Shown here in pieces: positions 26,889 through 40,828 of a stretch of 64,000 nucleotides of DNA (position 1 is the stretch's first letter; each line of letters begins with the position of its first letter). The stretch is from positions 11,209,759-11,273,758 of the forward strand of contig NC_053118.1 of NCBI RefSeq assembly GCF_010015445.1, in the 5' to 3' direction. The DNA comes from Perca fluviatilis. Its lineage: Eukaryota; Chordata; Actinopteri; Perciformes; Percidae. The translations under genes and the position numbers were made by a program. The notes beneath the pieces are model-generated. The model was not told the origin of the DNA and made no database searches. It saw only the letters and a program-made list of their open reading frames with translations.

Positions 26889-26962
26889 TCTGCCGGGAGC
26901 TTATCTGTCTTTCGCTGCGGATACCGTGAAGGCAGGCCGGACCGTGAGGAAGACACCAAGAG
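26889..26962 (+). ncRNA. Candidate non-coding exon upstream of sall3, opposite strand
   Basis: On the plus strand a CAAG|GTAAGA donor (after 26770) is followed 118 bp later by a long C/T tract ending CTGCAG, with the exon starting at 26889. A second donor AGAG|GTAAAT follows 26962. That gives a well-formed 74-bp internal exon and a short intron. No protein family was recognised in any frame. It could be part of a transcript divergent from sall3, or coincidence. It rests on splice motifs alone. Confidence 0.25.
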
Positions 26963-28049
26963 GTAAATGACGCTCGCGGTTTGAATTTAATATTATTATA
27001 TTTTTTTGTCGCTGTGCGTTTTTGTTATCTAAGATAGTGTCTCAGGTTTAAAGTTATCCATCACGTATCTTTAAATATAATATGCGGATCTAAGAATATT
27101 TTAGATATGTTGCTTGGATTGTAAAGCATGCGATTAGACCGCTAAAGTAACGCAGTCTGAAAAACTGCGTACCGTGCGTCTGCGTCAGTGTCCAATCAGA
27201 CGCCTTTGCGCCGCCGCAACTGGTGCCAACACGAATTGTACACACACCGCAGGCTTATGTAGGAGCCTATGGCAGCCTATGGCATAGTGCTGATGTTTCG
27301 TCTGCACCAATCAGAGGTGACTGCTAACCCCTTTCTGCTATTGGATGATCGTAATAACTGTATCTCTGAAGAAAAGTCACAATACATTCCTAAAATGTTC
27401 CTGTTGTAACTCATTAATGGCCTTATAGTGACTCTATTATTAAATATATTGGCATTGCTGTCTCTCTTCTTTATAATACTCACATACTGTATTGTGTCTG
27501 TGGCAATCAATATTACATTTAGTGAAGTTGATACTTTCGATGGTTTCATTGTGGAAATCCTTTAGATTAATGGGCCAAATTAATTGATTTATAGTGACTT
27601 TATTATGCATTTTATGCCTCAAGCATGTATTTGCAATATAATATATTCCTACAGATATTGTATCGAGACTTGCTAGTGAGTGTAAAATCATCACATATAT
27701 TTTATTCTACGCTAATCCATCATTGTAATATTCCTATAATTATAAAATATTGTTTTATTGAATTTGAGGCTTTGTCCTGTATTACACAGCATTCTTTTAT
27801 GATTATGGTGGCACGTGCTTGTTAGGGTCTTCAGTAAAGTGTTGGTCAATTCAGATTCATTTTTTCTTTATTATACTGTAGTAGTTTATTACTATAATAC
27901 TCCTATGATATTCTTAAAGTGACTTTGGGGGTTTATCCTAATATAAGAAAAGCATCTTATGCAGATTAAAGTGGCATCGGTTACTTCTTAGTGTAAAGCA
28001 TCTTATTATTCAAGTGTTGGTAAAACTATTCAGGAGGGAGCCACTCTAA

Positions 28050-28052
<3 letters not shown>

Positions 28053-28122
<70 letters not shown>

Positions 28123-28156
28123 GTGTGTGTGTGTGGGTGTGGGTGTGTGTGGGTGT
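28053..28156. repeat. (GT)n microsatellite
   Basis: About 34 pure GT units, then imperfect TTGT/GGGT variants. Confidence 0.95.
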
Positions 28157-28285
28157 ATTATTAAACACTGAGTGAAACTACAGCCGATGGATGTCAGAAT
28201 GATATGATATAAGAGTGTGTTTTTCTATCCTGACATGTTTTCGAGCTTTGCTCTGCGCTACACATCCATTAGTTGGATATGTTTA

Positions 28286-28298
28286 ACACACACACACG

Positions 28299-28339
<41 letters not shown>
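28286..28339. repeat. (CA)n microsatellite with CGTGCGCG core
   Basis: CA array interrupted by CGTGCGCG; alternates purine and pyrimidine throughout. Confidence 0.95.
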
Positions 28340-28340
<1 letters not shown>

Positions 28341-30244
28341 TTGATACATAATTGTGGACATCATGCATAAGTAATGACTATTGTAGCCGGGGCTCTACTA
28401 AGTGGCAACTGGCTGTGATCCTGCTCTGAAAGTGGAGTGTTTTACTCTCACATTTATCTGAGTGAGTCTGAGATTGGGAGGAATTTGAATCGGTGTGATC
28501 TGTGAACTGTTTTTACATCAGACGTCGGTGAACTAGACCATACATTTTCAGTTATCATATCGTGAGCTGCTTATCTTGCATCAAATGAGGCAAGCTGAGA
28601 TCAAATGTGACAGGCAGCTCGTACCTGAGATGAGTAAAATGTGATCTGACTGGTCCAATCAGGCTTAATTGAAATGAATTGAATCAACTCATTTCTTCTG
28701 CTACTGTAATTAAATTAGTAAGTAATTGGACATCGAGTTGGCACTCGAGAGGAGATGACAAAATGCCCATTGCTGCCACCAAAGGACTGTGTGTCAAATT
28801 CAGAGTGAGAGGCAGCGCACCAAATGTTGGCTGACACGTTGACAAGGCTGGTGCTTCATGAGAAGAGTCCACAAACAAAACCCTGTGATGATCTGCCGGA
28901 CTGAAACACTGCCTAATATAGAGGCAAATATGCAGAGCTCTGCCATCATGTGATTAAAGCAAATATGATTTGGAGTTAGTGTGGAAATAGCCATATTTAG
29001 TGAAAACTTTGTATGTCTAAAACATTTTTTAGGAAATGAAAAAAAGGGCAATTTGAAAACATTTTATTTAGCTATTTACCTTAGACAAAGTCAGACAAAA
29101 TTGCCTCGTCACTGCTTAAATAGTTGTGAAACCCACATACGGACGTAAAGGGTGACCAATTGCAATTATTTATGAAAAAAAATGTAAATGACAAAATATG
29201 GAGATACAAGGTTTCTGACCGACCGCGACGATTCACTGTATCGTGGATCAACATTTAGACTCCAATAATCATCTCTTATAGTCCAGAATACGGTTTTTCC
29301 TGGGACTCTAAAACTGCTAAATGAATCCCAAAAATTCTGAAATTGTTATAACGTTAGCGGCTCCTAAATAAAGAATGACCCTTAATCTATGGCAGAGAAA
29401 ATCTGAATGTAATAAATAAAAAAATGAACAGATTTTAGTGAAGTACACGGATATCAGATACTTAATAAAACCTCCTATACTTGCAGCCCAAATATCTTGG
29501 CCTAACCCGCCTAGATACGGGTAATAACATTGTTACATGTTCATGTTTGAATTGGAGGCCCTGTATCAAATATCTCACATATCAATTTGGCCCTTGCAGG
29601 AAGGGAAGAGGTTTTTACTGCGCCAAGGCCTCGCTCATCTGTGGCTGTAATGCCATTTCCAAGAAACAATGAGCAGAACCGGGCTAAAATCGCACTGATG
29701 GCACTTCATCTCATTGGAATTCCTTGTCAGGTTTCACCTTGGAAATATATAAGCTCTGTGTGCGTGTGTGTGTGGGAGGAGACTCGCCTCTTTCGGATGT
29801 TATGTGATTGCAAGTTGTGGATGTATGTATTTCTGTGCGTTTGTGTTTAGGAAGTAAGCACAGGTGAAATGTGCTTTCGAGTAATTTTAGATTTAAAACT
29901 GTACTGTTGGTGGACGCATGATGATCGCTTATGTCAGTGTAGCTGCGAGTCAGAGAACCTCCCCTGCATTTGCATGGTGGTCTTGCAAATGTGTCTCTGA
30001 AGGGTGTGTGCTACATGCATGTGCATGGGAGCAGCCAGCAGCCAGACCAGTAGGCTGCAGGGATCTGTGGCCCAGTGACATGTGTGCCACACTGTCTGTT
30101 CAATAGAGGCCTTTGAATTTTTAAACAGCATCAGTTACTTCATACTGTCATTGTTTTGGCACTATTGGCCTTGCTTAATCCTGTTAAGTGCAGATATACA
30201 CAGTCTCACTGACAGTGTAAAGGTGTTTGTGAATGTTTATGTAT

Positions 30245-30252
30245 GTGTGTGT

Positions 30253-30319
<67 letters not shown>

Positions 30320-30341
30320 GTGTGTGTGTGTGTGTGTGTGT
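30245..30341. repeat. (GT)n microsatellite
   Basis: About 47 GT units with AT and TTG interruptions; an 18-bp direct repeat (TATGTTGCATCATGAT) follows at about 30370-30405. Confidence 0.95.
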
Positions 30342-32506
30342 CAAAGAGAGGGGGTATGGATAGATATTGTATGTTGCATCATGATGATGTATGTTGCATC
30401 ATGATTCAAAGCTAGTGAAAGTTAGCATGCTTATAAATGTACTTTAGGCAGCTACCGTTGCATGTCCTTTGCACTGCCGTTAGAAGTGTGAGAGGGTGTG
30501 GGTGTGTGTGTGTGGGCTGGGGGGCATATGTGTGCATGTTTGAGCATGTGAGTGTACTTGATGCCATCTAAAATGAGAGAGAAGACAGGAAATTAAAAAG
30601 ACCCCACCAAAACAATAATGTTCAGTGTTCACAAGGTTCCTCAGATATTTAAAGCCTGTTTTACCAATGCAACATCTCGCTAAGGTCTAAAATGTGTGTT
30701 TCAGCATTTAAAAAGGACTGCTTCCTTTCAGTCAACACTATCTGCTAGAGCATCAGTTTAAGCCCACTGTTCCCACTACAAAGATGCACAAAACCAACAA
30801 GGTGAGGCCGATTGCAAAAGGCCTGCGAGCTTTAAGAGCAGCAATTAGATTAAAACTGGTATCTTCAGTCGGGTTCCTGCAACTCAGATGGTGTAAGTAA
30901 AAACTGTATTGCTTTGCCCCTAAATGAAAAAAAAACAACGGACATTTGTTATGAAATCAATGATAACGTGTGTGACCAGGTTGTGCATGATCATGTTTTG
31001 TAGGCCTGGAATTACTGTGTTTGGCTCAATAATCAAAACTGAATGAGAAAAAAAAAAAAAAAGTGCTGTAAAATTTGAGTAGCATATGGATTATAATCAT
31101 ACAATATTAAATGCTGAGAAAATAAAATGCACAGATTTGAAAAAGAAACATGAAAGAATCATGGATAACAGGACCATTTTCAGATTGTAATAGATACCTG
31201 CATCCACTCAAAAACACAGAAAACACTCAAAAAGATCATTTAGTGTGCTTGTGTGTTAAACAACTTATTATTAGAAGAAATTTGGTTATATGATTAACAA
31301 AACTTTCAAAAGATGGAGAAACAAGGTCTTTATTGCTGTTAGTTAGCTTTGGCTTTCACACCGATTTTACATTCCTCCATTTACAGTCCTGGATGCACCG
31401 GTGTGTCTACAGTCCTTCAGACTCTCTTTCTGTCTCTGTCTCCGCGGTGAAATATTTGCACAGTTAACCCTTCTCTGTATAGTTTCTGCGCTCTTCCTTC
31501 TTTGTCCCTACACTGACTTATTTATGGTAACCCGCTAATGAGCTATACGGTCTTTTGTAGTGAGAGACAGCATGTGTAAACATTTGGATTTTTTCCCCTC
31601 AAGTACACGGAAAGATCCGCCAAATTAAAAGGCACAAAGTGAAATGAAATCACGGAGCAACCTAACACCTGATCAAATACAAGGTTACCCATGCAGTGTT
31701 TTGTGTTTTGCCGTGTTAATGCCCTATGTTGCTATCGGTCTGGCGTGTGTTTTGGAGGATTGCCAGCCAGCAGAGGAAGAGCACCTATTTTGTGGAGAGG
31801 TAATTGCTACACAGTAGCCTCTGATTGCCAGGATCTTTCACTGGGAACGGCCCCGGCTCCCTTTTCACTTGCACCGACAGCCTGATTACAAATCATCTTA
31901 TTGATTTGATGAGTGCAAGATGTTTGCTAATAACTGTTCTCATGCCATCTGTTAATCTTTGTTGTGATTAAAGAGGTAATCCCAATACCCATTATTCCCA
32001 ATGACAAGAGCCGGGATCGTTCTCTTACACAAGCTTTAGCCCCGAAGGGGGCTCGAGGGGGTGCAGTACCAAGGATATCGGTGATCTCCGAATGCAATTG
32101 AGAAATCTGCTCCACCTTCTACATAACAACCGCGATACAAAAGAAAAAGAAAAAAGAATTACACCCCTCGCTAAAAATCCATTACCTCGTATAATCACGC
32201 AAAATGATTTTTCTTTAAATATGATAATAAATCACAGGCTGGATCAATAGCCTGCAGACCAACTGCTATGCCCTGATAACGTATCAATCAATATTTAGTA
32301 TTTAGATTTTAATTAATACCTCAGTGGGGGCTTGGAGCCTGTTAACACTGAGAGAAATATAATCTGTGATAAAAGGGCCGAAGTAAAGAAAAACGGCTAA
32401 AAGCTAATGCAGTCCTGTTTCACATTCTACAGTTGTTCCTCATATCTGTCATTGATCAGTCAATTGCTTAGTTGTGATTAAGGGCCCTTCAAAATCAAGC
32501 TTGGTC

Positions 32507-32513
32507 TGTGTGT

Positions 32514-32564
<51 letters not shown>
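32507..32564. repeat. (GT)n microsatellite
   Basis: About 27 GT units, then a G-rich stretch. Confidence 0.95.
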
Positions 32565-32566
<2 letters not shown>

Positions 32567-33963
32567 GGTGGGGGGTGTGTTGCACGGGGAGGTATAGATG
32601 TGTGTGTTTACATGGCAACGTGCTCATCGATCATGCTTTGTGGGGATGAGCTTAGCTTCAGAAGCACCTGCTGCAAACCTTGCGTACGGACGATCACAGA
32701 CTTACGTCATGTGTTGGATTACAAGCAAGAAATATTACAGCAAACAAAGCTCGTATTGATTTTGGAATAAGTCAATCAAATAAACAAATAAAAATGTGTT
32801 AAGTTTGCTTTACAGTGTAACAATATGCGGTGCAGGCTGTTTTTCTTCATCGTGAACGTAATAATCCTAATCTTTACACTCCTGCATGGTTACAGGTTTC
32901 TACACTGTTGCTCGGCTTCAGGGGCTTTATGGCTGATTCTCTGAACTACTCCGCAGCATACAGTAAAGACCTGCAATTAATTGGCTGCTTTGCAACTCTG
33001 ACAGAAACACTTAGGCAAATAGTTTCAGAGTGATGCATTTAAGTCATCGCATCTCGAATATGCACGCGATGGCCCCCTCTGTAATCTTTTCTTAGGGTTT
33101 TACGTGCAACACAGGACTGCCAACTGTTTTTCCAATTGGATTGACTCTTGTGGCATTTGTAATTGGAATCCTTTTCCTTTATAAAGAGATTAAAATAGAT
33201 AAATATAGAAACAGACAAGCTAACAAGATTAATAAAACAGATGGATAATTAGATTAGATTTAAAATAAGATCATGGTTTGGGTTCAAATTTGTTACGTTA
33301 TTTAAGTTACTTATGCAAGTTAAGTAGTTACATAAACAAGTCAACACACACACGAACGTCCTGTGTTTGTTTGACTCATCCATCCCCCCCCTCGACCTCC
33401 TCCTTATGCAGACTTTCGCGGCCTTTGATTAGAAACATACTTGTGACACAGTACAAAGACTAACCATATCTGGGACAAAATACGTCTTCTTCAAACATGA
33501 TTGAGAATGCGGTTTTATGGTATGGGAACGTAACTTTTAGGAGACAGGGTTGTCCAGTCAAAAGTTTGACCACAAGGTATGTTAACTTGTAAGTAACCAT
33601 AGTGTAAGTAAGTATACACAACCTGAAGTAGAGCCCCCTAAATTGAGTCACTTTCCCGTTATTTTTGCATCTCAGGAAACCTCAACCTGTACTTTTGCTT
33701 TTCTACATTAGTATTATGTTGCACCATACGCACAATTTGAAGAGGAGAATGAGTGGACTGTGCAGGCTTTTGGCTGAAGGCCACAGAGGGTTCCTGGTCA
33801 CTAAAACAGTTAAGCTGTGATGTGAGCTAAAAGGACATGTGTGTGTTACTCAGGGTTACGGCTGGATTTAAGTGTCCCAAGGCTGTCAAAACCGGGTCAA
33901 CAGGATATAAGGCCACATCCAGTGCTGGCCTGAGTGGTTGGTGTTTCTTCTGAGCCAATCTCT

Positions 33964-33964
<1 letters not shown>

Positions 33965-33999
<35 letters not shown>
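33965..33999. repeat. (CA)n microsatellite
   Basis: About 17 CA units. Confidence 0.95.
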
Positions 34000-34002
<3 letters not shown>

Positions 34003-35354
34003 CAGGAAGACACGAAAACACACACTGGAGGTAGGTCAGTTGAGGCAGCTTGGTTGTCAGTTGGGGTTGGTATTTGCACGGCGTTAGCCCCAGTGACATA
34101 TATCTAATTAGTTATCACATAAAAAAAATAAATAAAAAAACAGTTTTAGTGGTAAGTCAGTTGATGCCCCAGCCACCAACAATATAGTGCAGATGTAATT
34201 ATGTTAAAGAAGTAAATTGCAGTGGAAATCCTCTGAAATCCCTCAACTAACATCATAATCTCAATATAAAAATAAGAGGTGAAATAAGGTGAAAAGACAA
34301 CGGATGGAACATGTCCCCACTCACTACAGCACACAGCCATCCAACTGCAGTTATCATTGTTGCTGGCATATTATCTTAGCTGTGTGGTAAAGCTCACACA
34401 CCATGAGACTGGACTGGATTGGCCAGTCCCTATTAATCCCTTCTTACTGTTATGTGGACAAGGTGCCAAGGGGGGCCCGGTGCAGGGCTGGCATGGAGTG
34501 TGTGTTAGCAGAGGGAGTCAGCTGCTACCGGCATTACTGTAATTGAATTAGTGTTTTTGTGGTCCGACAGTGCAGGTGAAGGCATGTATTGCAGTGCATT
34601 AGCTCGGATAATCTTTCAACTTGTTTTATGGGCCAGCCAGTCCTCACCCAGAAAATGACCATATGGGTTGATTATGCAAGCAGCTCTAAATGACCGACAT
34701 GGCGTTCCTTGTTAGGCGGCGACCTCTCTGTAGTAATTTTTGCCAGGGTAAACTGGGAAGTCAGGTGAAGTATAAGATCGCCAGTATCAGGATGAGGGAA
34801 TAGGTTAGGGTGGTGGGTGGGTCAGAAAACCACAGGACTTTTACTCAAAGAGGGTTTAACGCCTATGTGAAACCAAAAGTCAACAGTCATCCAGTTTAAT
34901 GGACCTTAGTCTGTGACGCAATGACCTCTGTCATGTTGCGTCCTCCTGTTAGTAGTTTTACGTGACTCACTTTAAGCCAATCCCAAAGTATTTTGTTGCC
35001 TAAACTTTCGTACTTCCATTTCACAACATCACTTACGTTGAGTAAAAATGCGCCCGTTAATGTTAAATAGAATTGTCACATGATTACGATCGCATGATTA
35101 AACCACTACAGTGTGGCAGTAAATAGAATGGTTGTATGTGTCGTGTTGGCAGTCTTTGTGTATCAAACTATTCTGTTCTTTAGGTATGAGGAAGTGTTGT
35201 CTGGGCAGCATGTAAAACATTCACAAATTACTTAATATATATTAGACAATCCCCAATTATTTTCTTAAAACTGCCGATATCTGAAATTATACACCAAAGC
35301 AGCAGTTACTCTGCTGCTTGGCCCTACGGTATCTTCAGACCTAAGGGAACAAAA

Positions 35355-35410
35355 TTGTGAGCTGCCGTGGCTGAGCGGCTCTCCTCCTGGACCTGTCGTT
35401 CAAGTTCCAG
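35355..35410 (+). mobile_element. Possible tRNA-like SINE head
   Basis: GCCGTGGCTGAGCGGC followed about 25 bp later by GTTCAAGTTCC resembles an A-box/B-box pair. The structure does not fold as a full tRNA and no SINE tail was recognised, so this is tentative. Confidence 0.25.
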
Positions 35411-38400
35411 TTCCAGTACCAGTTCATAGTGCTGGTTAGCATCGCAGCTAGGCTAACATTAGCGTCAAGCAGAGGTTTAGTATGGTTGGGGCTTTCCGCA
35501 AGGCATACTGAGTAGGCATGCCCAGCCAGTCGTGATAGTCTCTCCTAGACCTTTCTACAGATCTTTAGCTTGTTTTAGTTTAGCTTCTTTCAGCCTATTG
35601 ATTTCGGTTTTCTGGACCACAACAATTAGTGTTTGAGTCTCACTTCTCTCAACATTGTTCCCAGCAGTAGCAGGCTGTTGTTTTCAGCAAAAAAGGCAAG
35701 GACAAACCCACCGTATCCTACCTGCAGCACCGAACCTCAGATGGACAAAATTGGCAACTAGCTGGTGAACGTAGTGGAGCATTTAGCAGCTAAAGAGACA
35801 TGTATTTCCCTCAGGTGTTGGTGGAGACCAAAACGGAGCTAAAGGGTGAGAGAAGAATGTATTATAACACAATCCCTAAAGTATGCTGATGTTGCGATGT
35901 CTACTGGATTTGTAAATAGGCAAGTGTTTGCTAACACTGTCGGCATATAACCTTTATAACGAGTCAATGTGTGTGCAGCTTGTGCTTCCCATAAGTTGCC
36001 ACAAATCCAATTAAACTTAAGTATCACAGTTTTTGGCAAGGATTCTTTAAATGTTACGTACACTATAGCTCTTAAACCTGTGTCCAGGTCAGTGAGCAAA
36101 GCAGACAACTCTTGTGTAGTAGTAGCATAAATGATGAATAGCAGCTAGTCTTGCCTTGCTACCCATTGCACCTCCAAGAAGAAAAATTCTTGTTGCAGTT
36201 ATCTACAAAAAAAGCAAACAAACACCCAGATTTTCTCATTTGCCCCATGAATTTCAACTATGAAAACTAGAAAAAATAATGAACCATTTTAGTTTATGTC
36301 AATTTTATACAATTGAAAAATAAAAACAAGAAACATTCATGGCATGGAAAAACAATGAAATGGAAAGGTTGAAATAAAGTTAAAGGAGAGAATAAAGATG
36401 GTGGGTGGAGGAGGATGATGGACAGTTGTGGAGACAGGGTTGTTAGTTTACGTAGGCTGTGGGCTGAGTCGACTGGAAAATTTTGATCACTTTAATTTAC
36501 TATATCCAGCGTTGCTTCTCTCCCTGTCCAGCACTTTTATCAAGCCCTGTGAGCCTGTATTGATTTTTTTATTTTCTGCCCAGGATAAGAAGACAGAGTT
36601 AGGGAGCTCTGGTGAATGGAGAACTTTCCTCAGATTGCTGCTATTCTCCAGCTTATTGCATCCTGTCGTTTGTAGTTTCAGATGATGTCCAGTACGCCAT
36701 GGCTGCTCCAGCCAATAAACAAGGTGACTAACAATGGAAGAGGGCTAGGAATGAAGAGAGGGAGACAGGCTAACCACCACACCACACACAGATAGAAACA
36801 ATGGCCAGGGGGGTGGTGGCATTTTATAGCTAGAAGCTTGTTTTACGGCAACGTTGACACTTCTTTTTTGAAAAAGTATGCACTTTAGTGTGGGTTAAGA
36901 GCTGTTTGTACTTATTTGTATTTTATAACATTGCATGTAAATACTTTTAACCATATCGATGGATTAAGGCATTAATCCCACTGTTGAATAAAGTTGTCAA
37001 TTTAATCATCATACTAAATATGAGAAAATTCCTTGTGGTTTTCGAAAGTATATTTTGTTTGTGTTTCTGAAGATTGAGGTAAAACTACTCTTCCAACTTT
37101 TAATTTACAAATAAATTCACTAGAACTTTGGCATTTCCTCTCCCTTTTTTATGGTGTTCAATTTTCATGACGTCTACAGAAATAAAAAAAATAAATAAAA
37201 GGTCCCCTATTTGTCCCTGAACAATGCAGCCGAGTGAGATGTATTATTTCCTTTCATCCTGTCCCACAATATGCTTTTATATAGTTAGCATGTTGAAATT
37301 TAGATTCTGGGACTGAAGGCAAGAATACTATTTACCATTTTTTGTATATTCTTGTTACTGGTTCATGTGAGTCTCCCTGAGCAAAATTAATTATCACCTT
37401 TGCCCCAAAGAAAATGCAATTAAAAAGTAGAGGTAATGGTTTTTTTCTTCAACATGAAATGGGGCGACTGTTATGTCCCCCAATTCATTGCTTTTTGATA
37501 ATGTGCGCATCAGACGAATTGTCGTACTATTCCATAAATCTTTTTATTTCTTTATTTTATTTATTTTTTTATTTCTTGTGGCTGTGTATTTGCATTTCCG
37601 AATGTTGGGATAAGAGGATGAGCATGTGTTTGTGTGTGTTTGAGAGAGGGGGTTGGGGGGGGGGGAGAGAGAGAGACAGAGAGAGATTAGTGACAGTCTG
37701 ATAAAAGATGTCTCCAAAACCCTAATTAAAACTGAATACCCCTGCAAATGCGAAGCAACATGCAATCTCCAGGTATTTCATTTAGAGCCACTATCTCAGT
37801 GCGAGGCGGTTTTTTAGGTCTTTCTTCATTGCACACAAATAGCTATCCCCCTTTCGTTTTATTTTGCACACTTTCACATCTGCCACTGTCTTCGTCAAAC
37901 CTCATGTTTGCACTTCTCTCCCTCCCTTGATGTCAAACACCATGACAAAAAAATAAATAAATAAATAAAAAAATCACTGGTAGTTTGTCCCCTTTTTTTC
38001 TCTCCAAAACATTTCCAAGGTTCAGCTCATTAAACTGCAGAAGAAACAAAATAAGGTTTCTAACAGTGAGCACAGTGTCATGCTCTTAGTATTTTTATAA
38101 CAAACATTTTCAACAATTAGGAACAACTTAACTTTATTTGTTGGCATTGGCTATATTTAGGTCGTGTTCTTTCAAATTAAAATTATAAACATTCATTATT
38201 TTGTTTTAGAAAAACATATTTTCATGTCTGCATCTTATCACTAAAATTATGCCCAATTGCTAAAAAAAAAGTGCTTAAACCGTTAAATAAAAAGATTTTT
38301 TTTCTTCATATAATGAATATTTGCTCATGTATTTATATCCTATCTTCTCTTATTGTAACTGGTGGTTATTCTAGGAAACTCCTCTTGCTTCTTGTCATTC

Positions 38401-38614
38401 CACATGCCGGATCTTAAACTAAAAGTGCATGCTCACAGTTTCTAATTCCTTGTCGTCTTGTTACATCATTAAAACCGGGGCTTGTCCTCTGTCCTTGGTC
38501 TTCAAATATCTCCTGCTGCTTTGCGAGTAAAACGAGAAGAGTGATTGCACTGTACAGCGGAATACCATGCACTTTCACTTCCTACTGTCTGGACTGAGAC
38601 TGCCTGCCATGTGA

Positions 38615-38823
<209 letters not shown>

Positions 38824-40828
38824 TTTAACTGCCAGTTGATCAGTTTACACTCTTAGGTTTAAAACCTACTGGGCTGATAATCTGATATCAGTCATTTCAT
38901 TCACATATAAGCCTGCCTTAAATTTGATATTTTTGCACAATTTTCATTCAACAGTTTAATTTCCTGTTCCTAGTTCCAGTCGAGAGTTTCAGTGAAGGTT
39001 TAAAAGAGGCCTTTTCTTTTACTTAAGGGGGAATGTTTTTCATATTTTTCATGCTTTGGCATGCTAGGGGTTTTAAAGTTCACACCTGATAGACCGGTTG
39101 ATATAGGATAATTAAATCACGTCAAAGAAAAATATCTGAGTCTATTACAGATACGCTATTTTGGTCATGGACGTTCATCAGGCATCAAACTCAATATACA
39201 GTAAAAACAGCAATATCTTTACACTACAGTCACAGGCTGCAACAACTAATCGAAAAAGGAGAGCCAAGCCTTAAAAACACATTGGTAATGAATAAATATA
39301 TGTAATGTGTCAAAATCCATAGAATACTAATTAAAGTAAACAATGAAAAATTAGCATGTTTTATCAACAAGAGAAGTTCAAATGGGATAGAAGAGGCAAG
39401 TCTAACAATATTCAATCCAGGGCTTATCCCATATTTTGTCATAAAAAAGTGAATATTAGCTCAAACATTGTAAAAGCAAAAAGCTGTTGGCAGCATCAGT
39501 TTAAATAAAATTAAATAAAAGCCAGTATACACTAGCTTTGGCTGTTGAAAACCCATACTGCCTAAACGTTACTCAAAGCTCACACCTATAATCATTTTTA
39601 CATGCCTGCCTGCAGAAAATACAGAGGAAATTGCTCTGGCTTAAGCTACCGTTTAGTCATAAGGATATGGTCAATTTGATACACTGCCAAAGCCATGCCC
39701 CTGAGTCATTTTACTGTATGTATTTTTTTGTCATCCATTCCCGGAACACCAGTTGAATCATACAGCAAATAAATATAATCCCCAGCGCAGAGAGTTTAAG
39801 GAAGGTGAGCAATAAACATGCGTCTCAAGCATGTGTTTGCTTTTCTTTAACTACACACAAGTGCCTTTTTTAACCGCCCCATTTTCCATCCGGACAGTTA
39901 TTAAGTTTGCAGGTGATATCTTGTCATGTTGACTATCGATTCCCGTCATCGTCAGAGTGTGTAATACCGGGGACCTTGGCTTGACAATTTTGTTATATCT
40001 GCGAGGAGTGACAGGCCCATGTGTTAAAGACATGTTTATTTCACTCTGGGATCAATAAATGCTGTGAGCCAGCATGCAAAAGCATAGGCCCTTACCGGTG
40101 TTATCGATGCACAATGTATGACATTATGAAATATATGTAGGAGGATGCTGCCGACAAGATTAAGGAGTCCTCATAGATCAATGAAGAGCATGAGCATTAA
40201 TATAGTGTCTGCTACTTCCCTACCCCCGGACACCCCAGGTTATTTTCGCTCTCAGGCTGAACACTGATGCACATAGACGTGCTTTCGCGTGAACTGGGAG
40301 AATTAGATTTGCCTGTTGGTGTTACAATCCAACATTTATCGTTGAAAGGATTCTTTTCACTCTTATAGCCAAAGGTCTCTCATTTTTGGAGATTTTAAAC
40401 GTGTTAACATGTTAGAAAAATCTACTTCTCATGCACGGTGGCGGTGTGACAGCAATCTTGACCTTGCAGACTGAGGGTGGAAAAGAGTGTGTCTGCTTCA
40501 TGTTGTCAGGAAACGTTCCTTCAAGGGATTTCCCCGTTTCATCCCATGCTGAAGTTTAGCGGTCTTCATTTAGCGCCTTATATCAAGCCTTGCTTGTTTC
40601 ATTTGGCTCAGACTGTAGAGACCCAACAGCAGTGGTGGAATGTAACCAATACATGTTTACTCAAGTACTGTACTTAAGTAAAAATTTGAGGTACTTGTAC
40701 TTTACTTGTCTTTTCATGCCACTTTCTACTTCTACTCCACTACATTCATCTGACATCTTTTGTTACCATACGAATTAAGATTTTTCCACACAAACCATGT
40801 AAGTTATAAAATAAGATGTTTTATTTAG

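Noticed and set aside
26485..26970. Plus-strand 161-residue frame
   Set aside because: Crosses good splice sites, is Arg/Gly/Glu-rich from purine tracts, and resembles no family; the splice sites are reported instead.
39231..39262. CAGGCTGCAACAACTAATCG, similar to the end of the 6.3-kb MITE
   Set aside because: Only one end-like stretch with no body or opposite end; too short to call.
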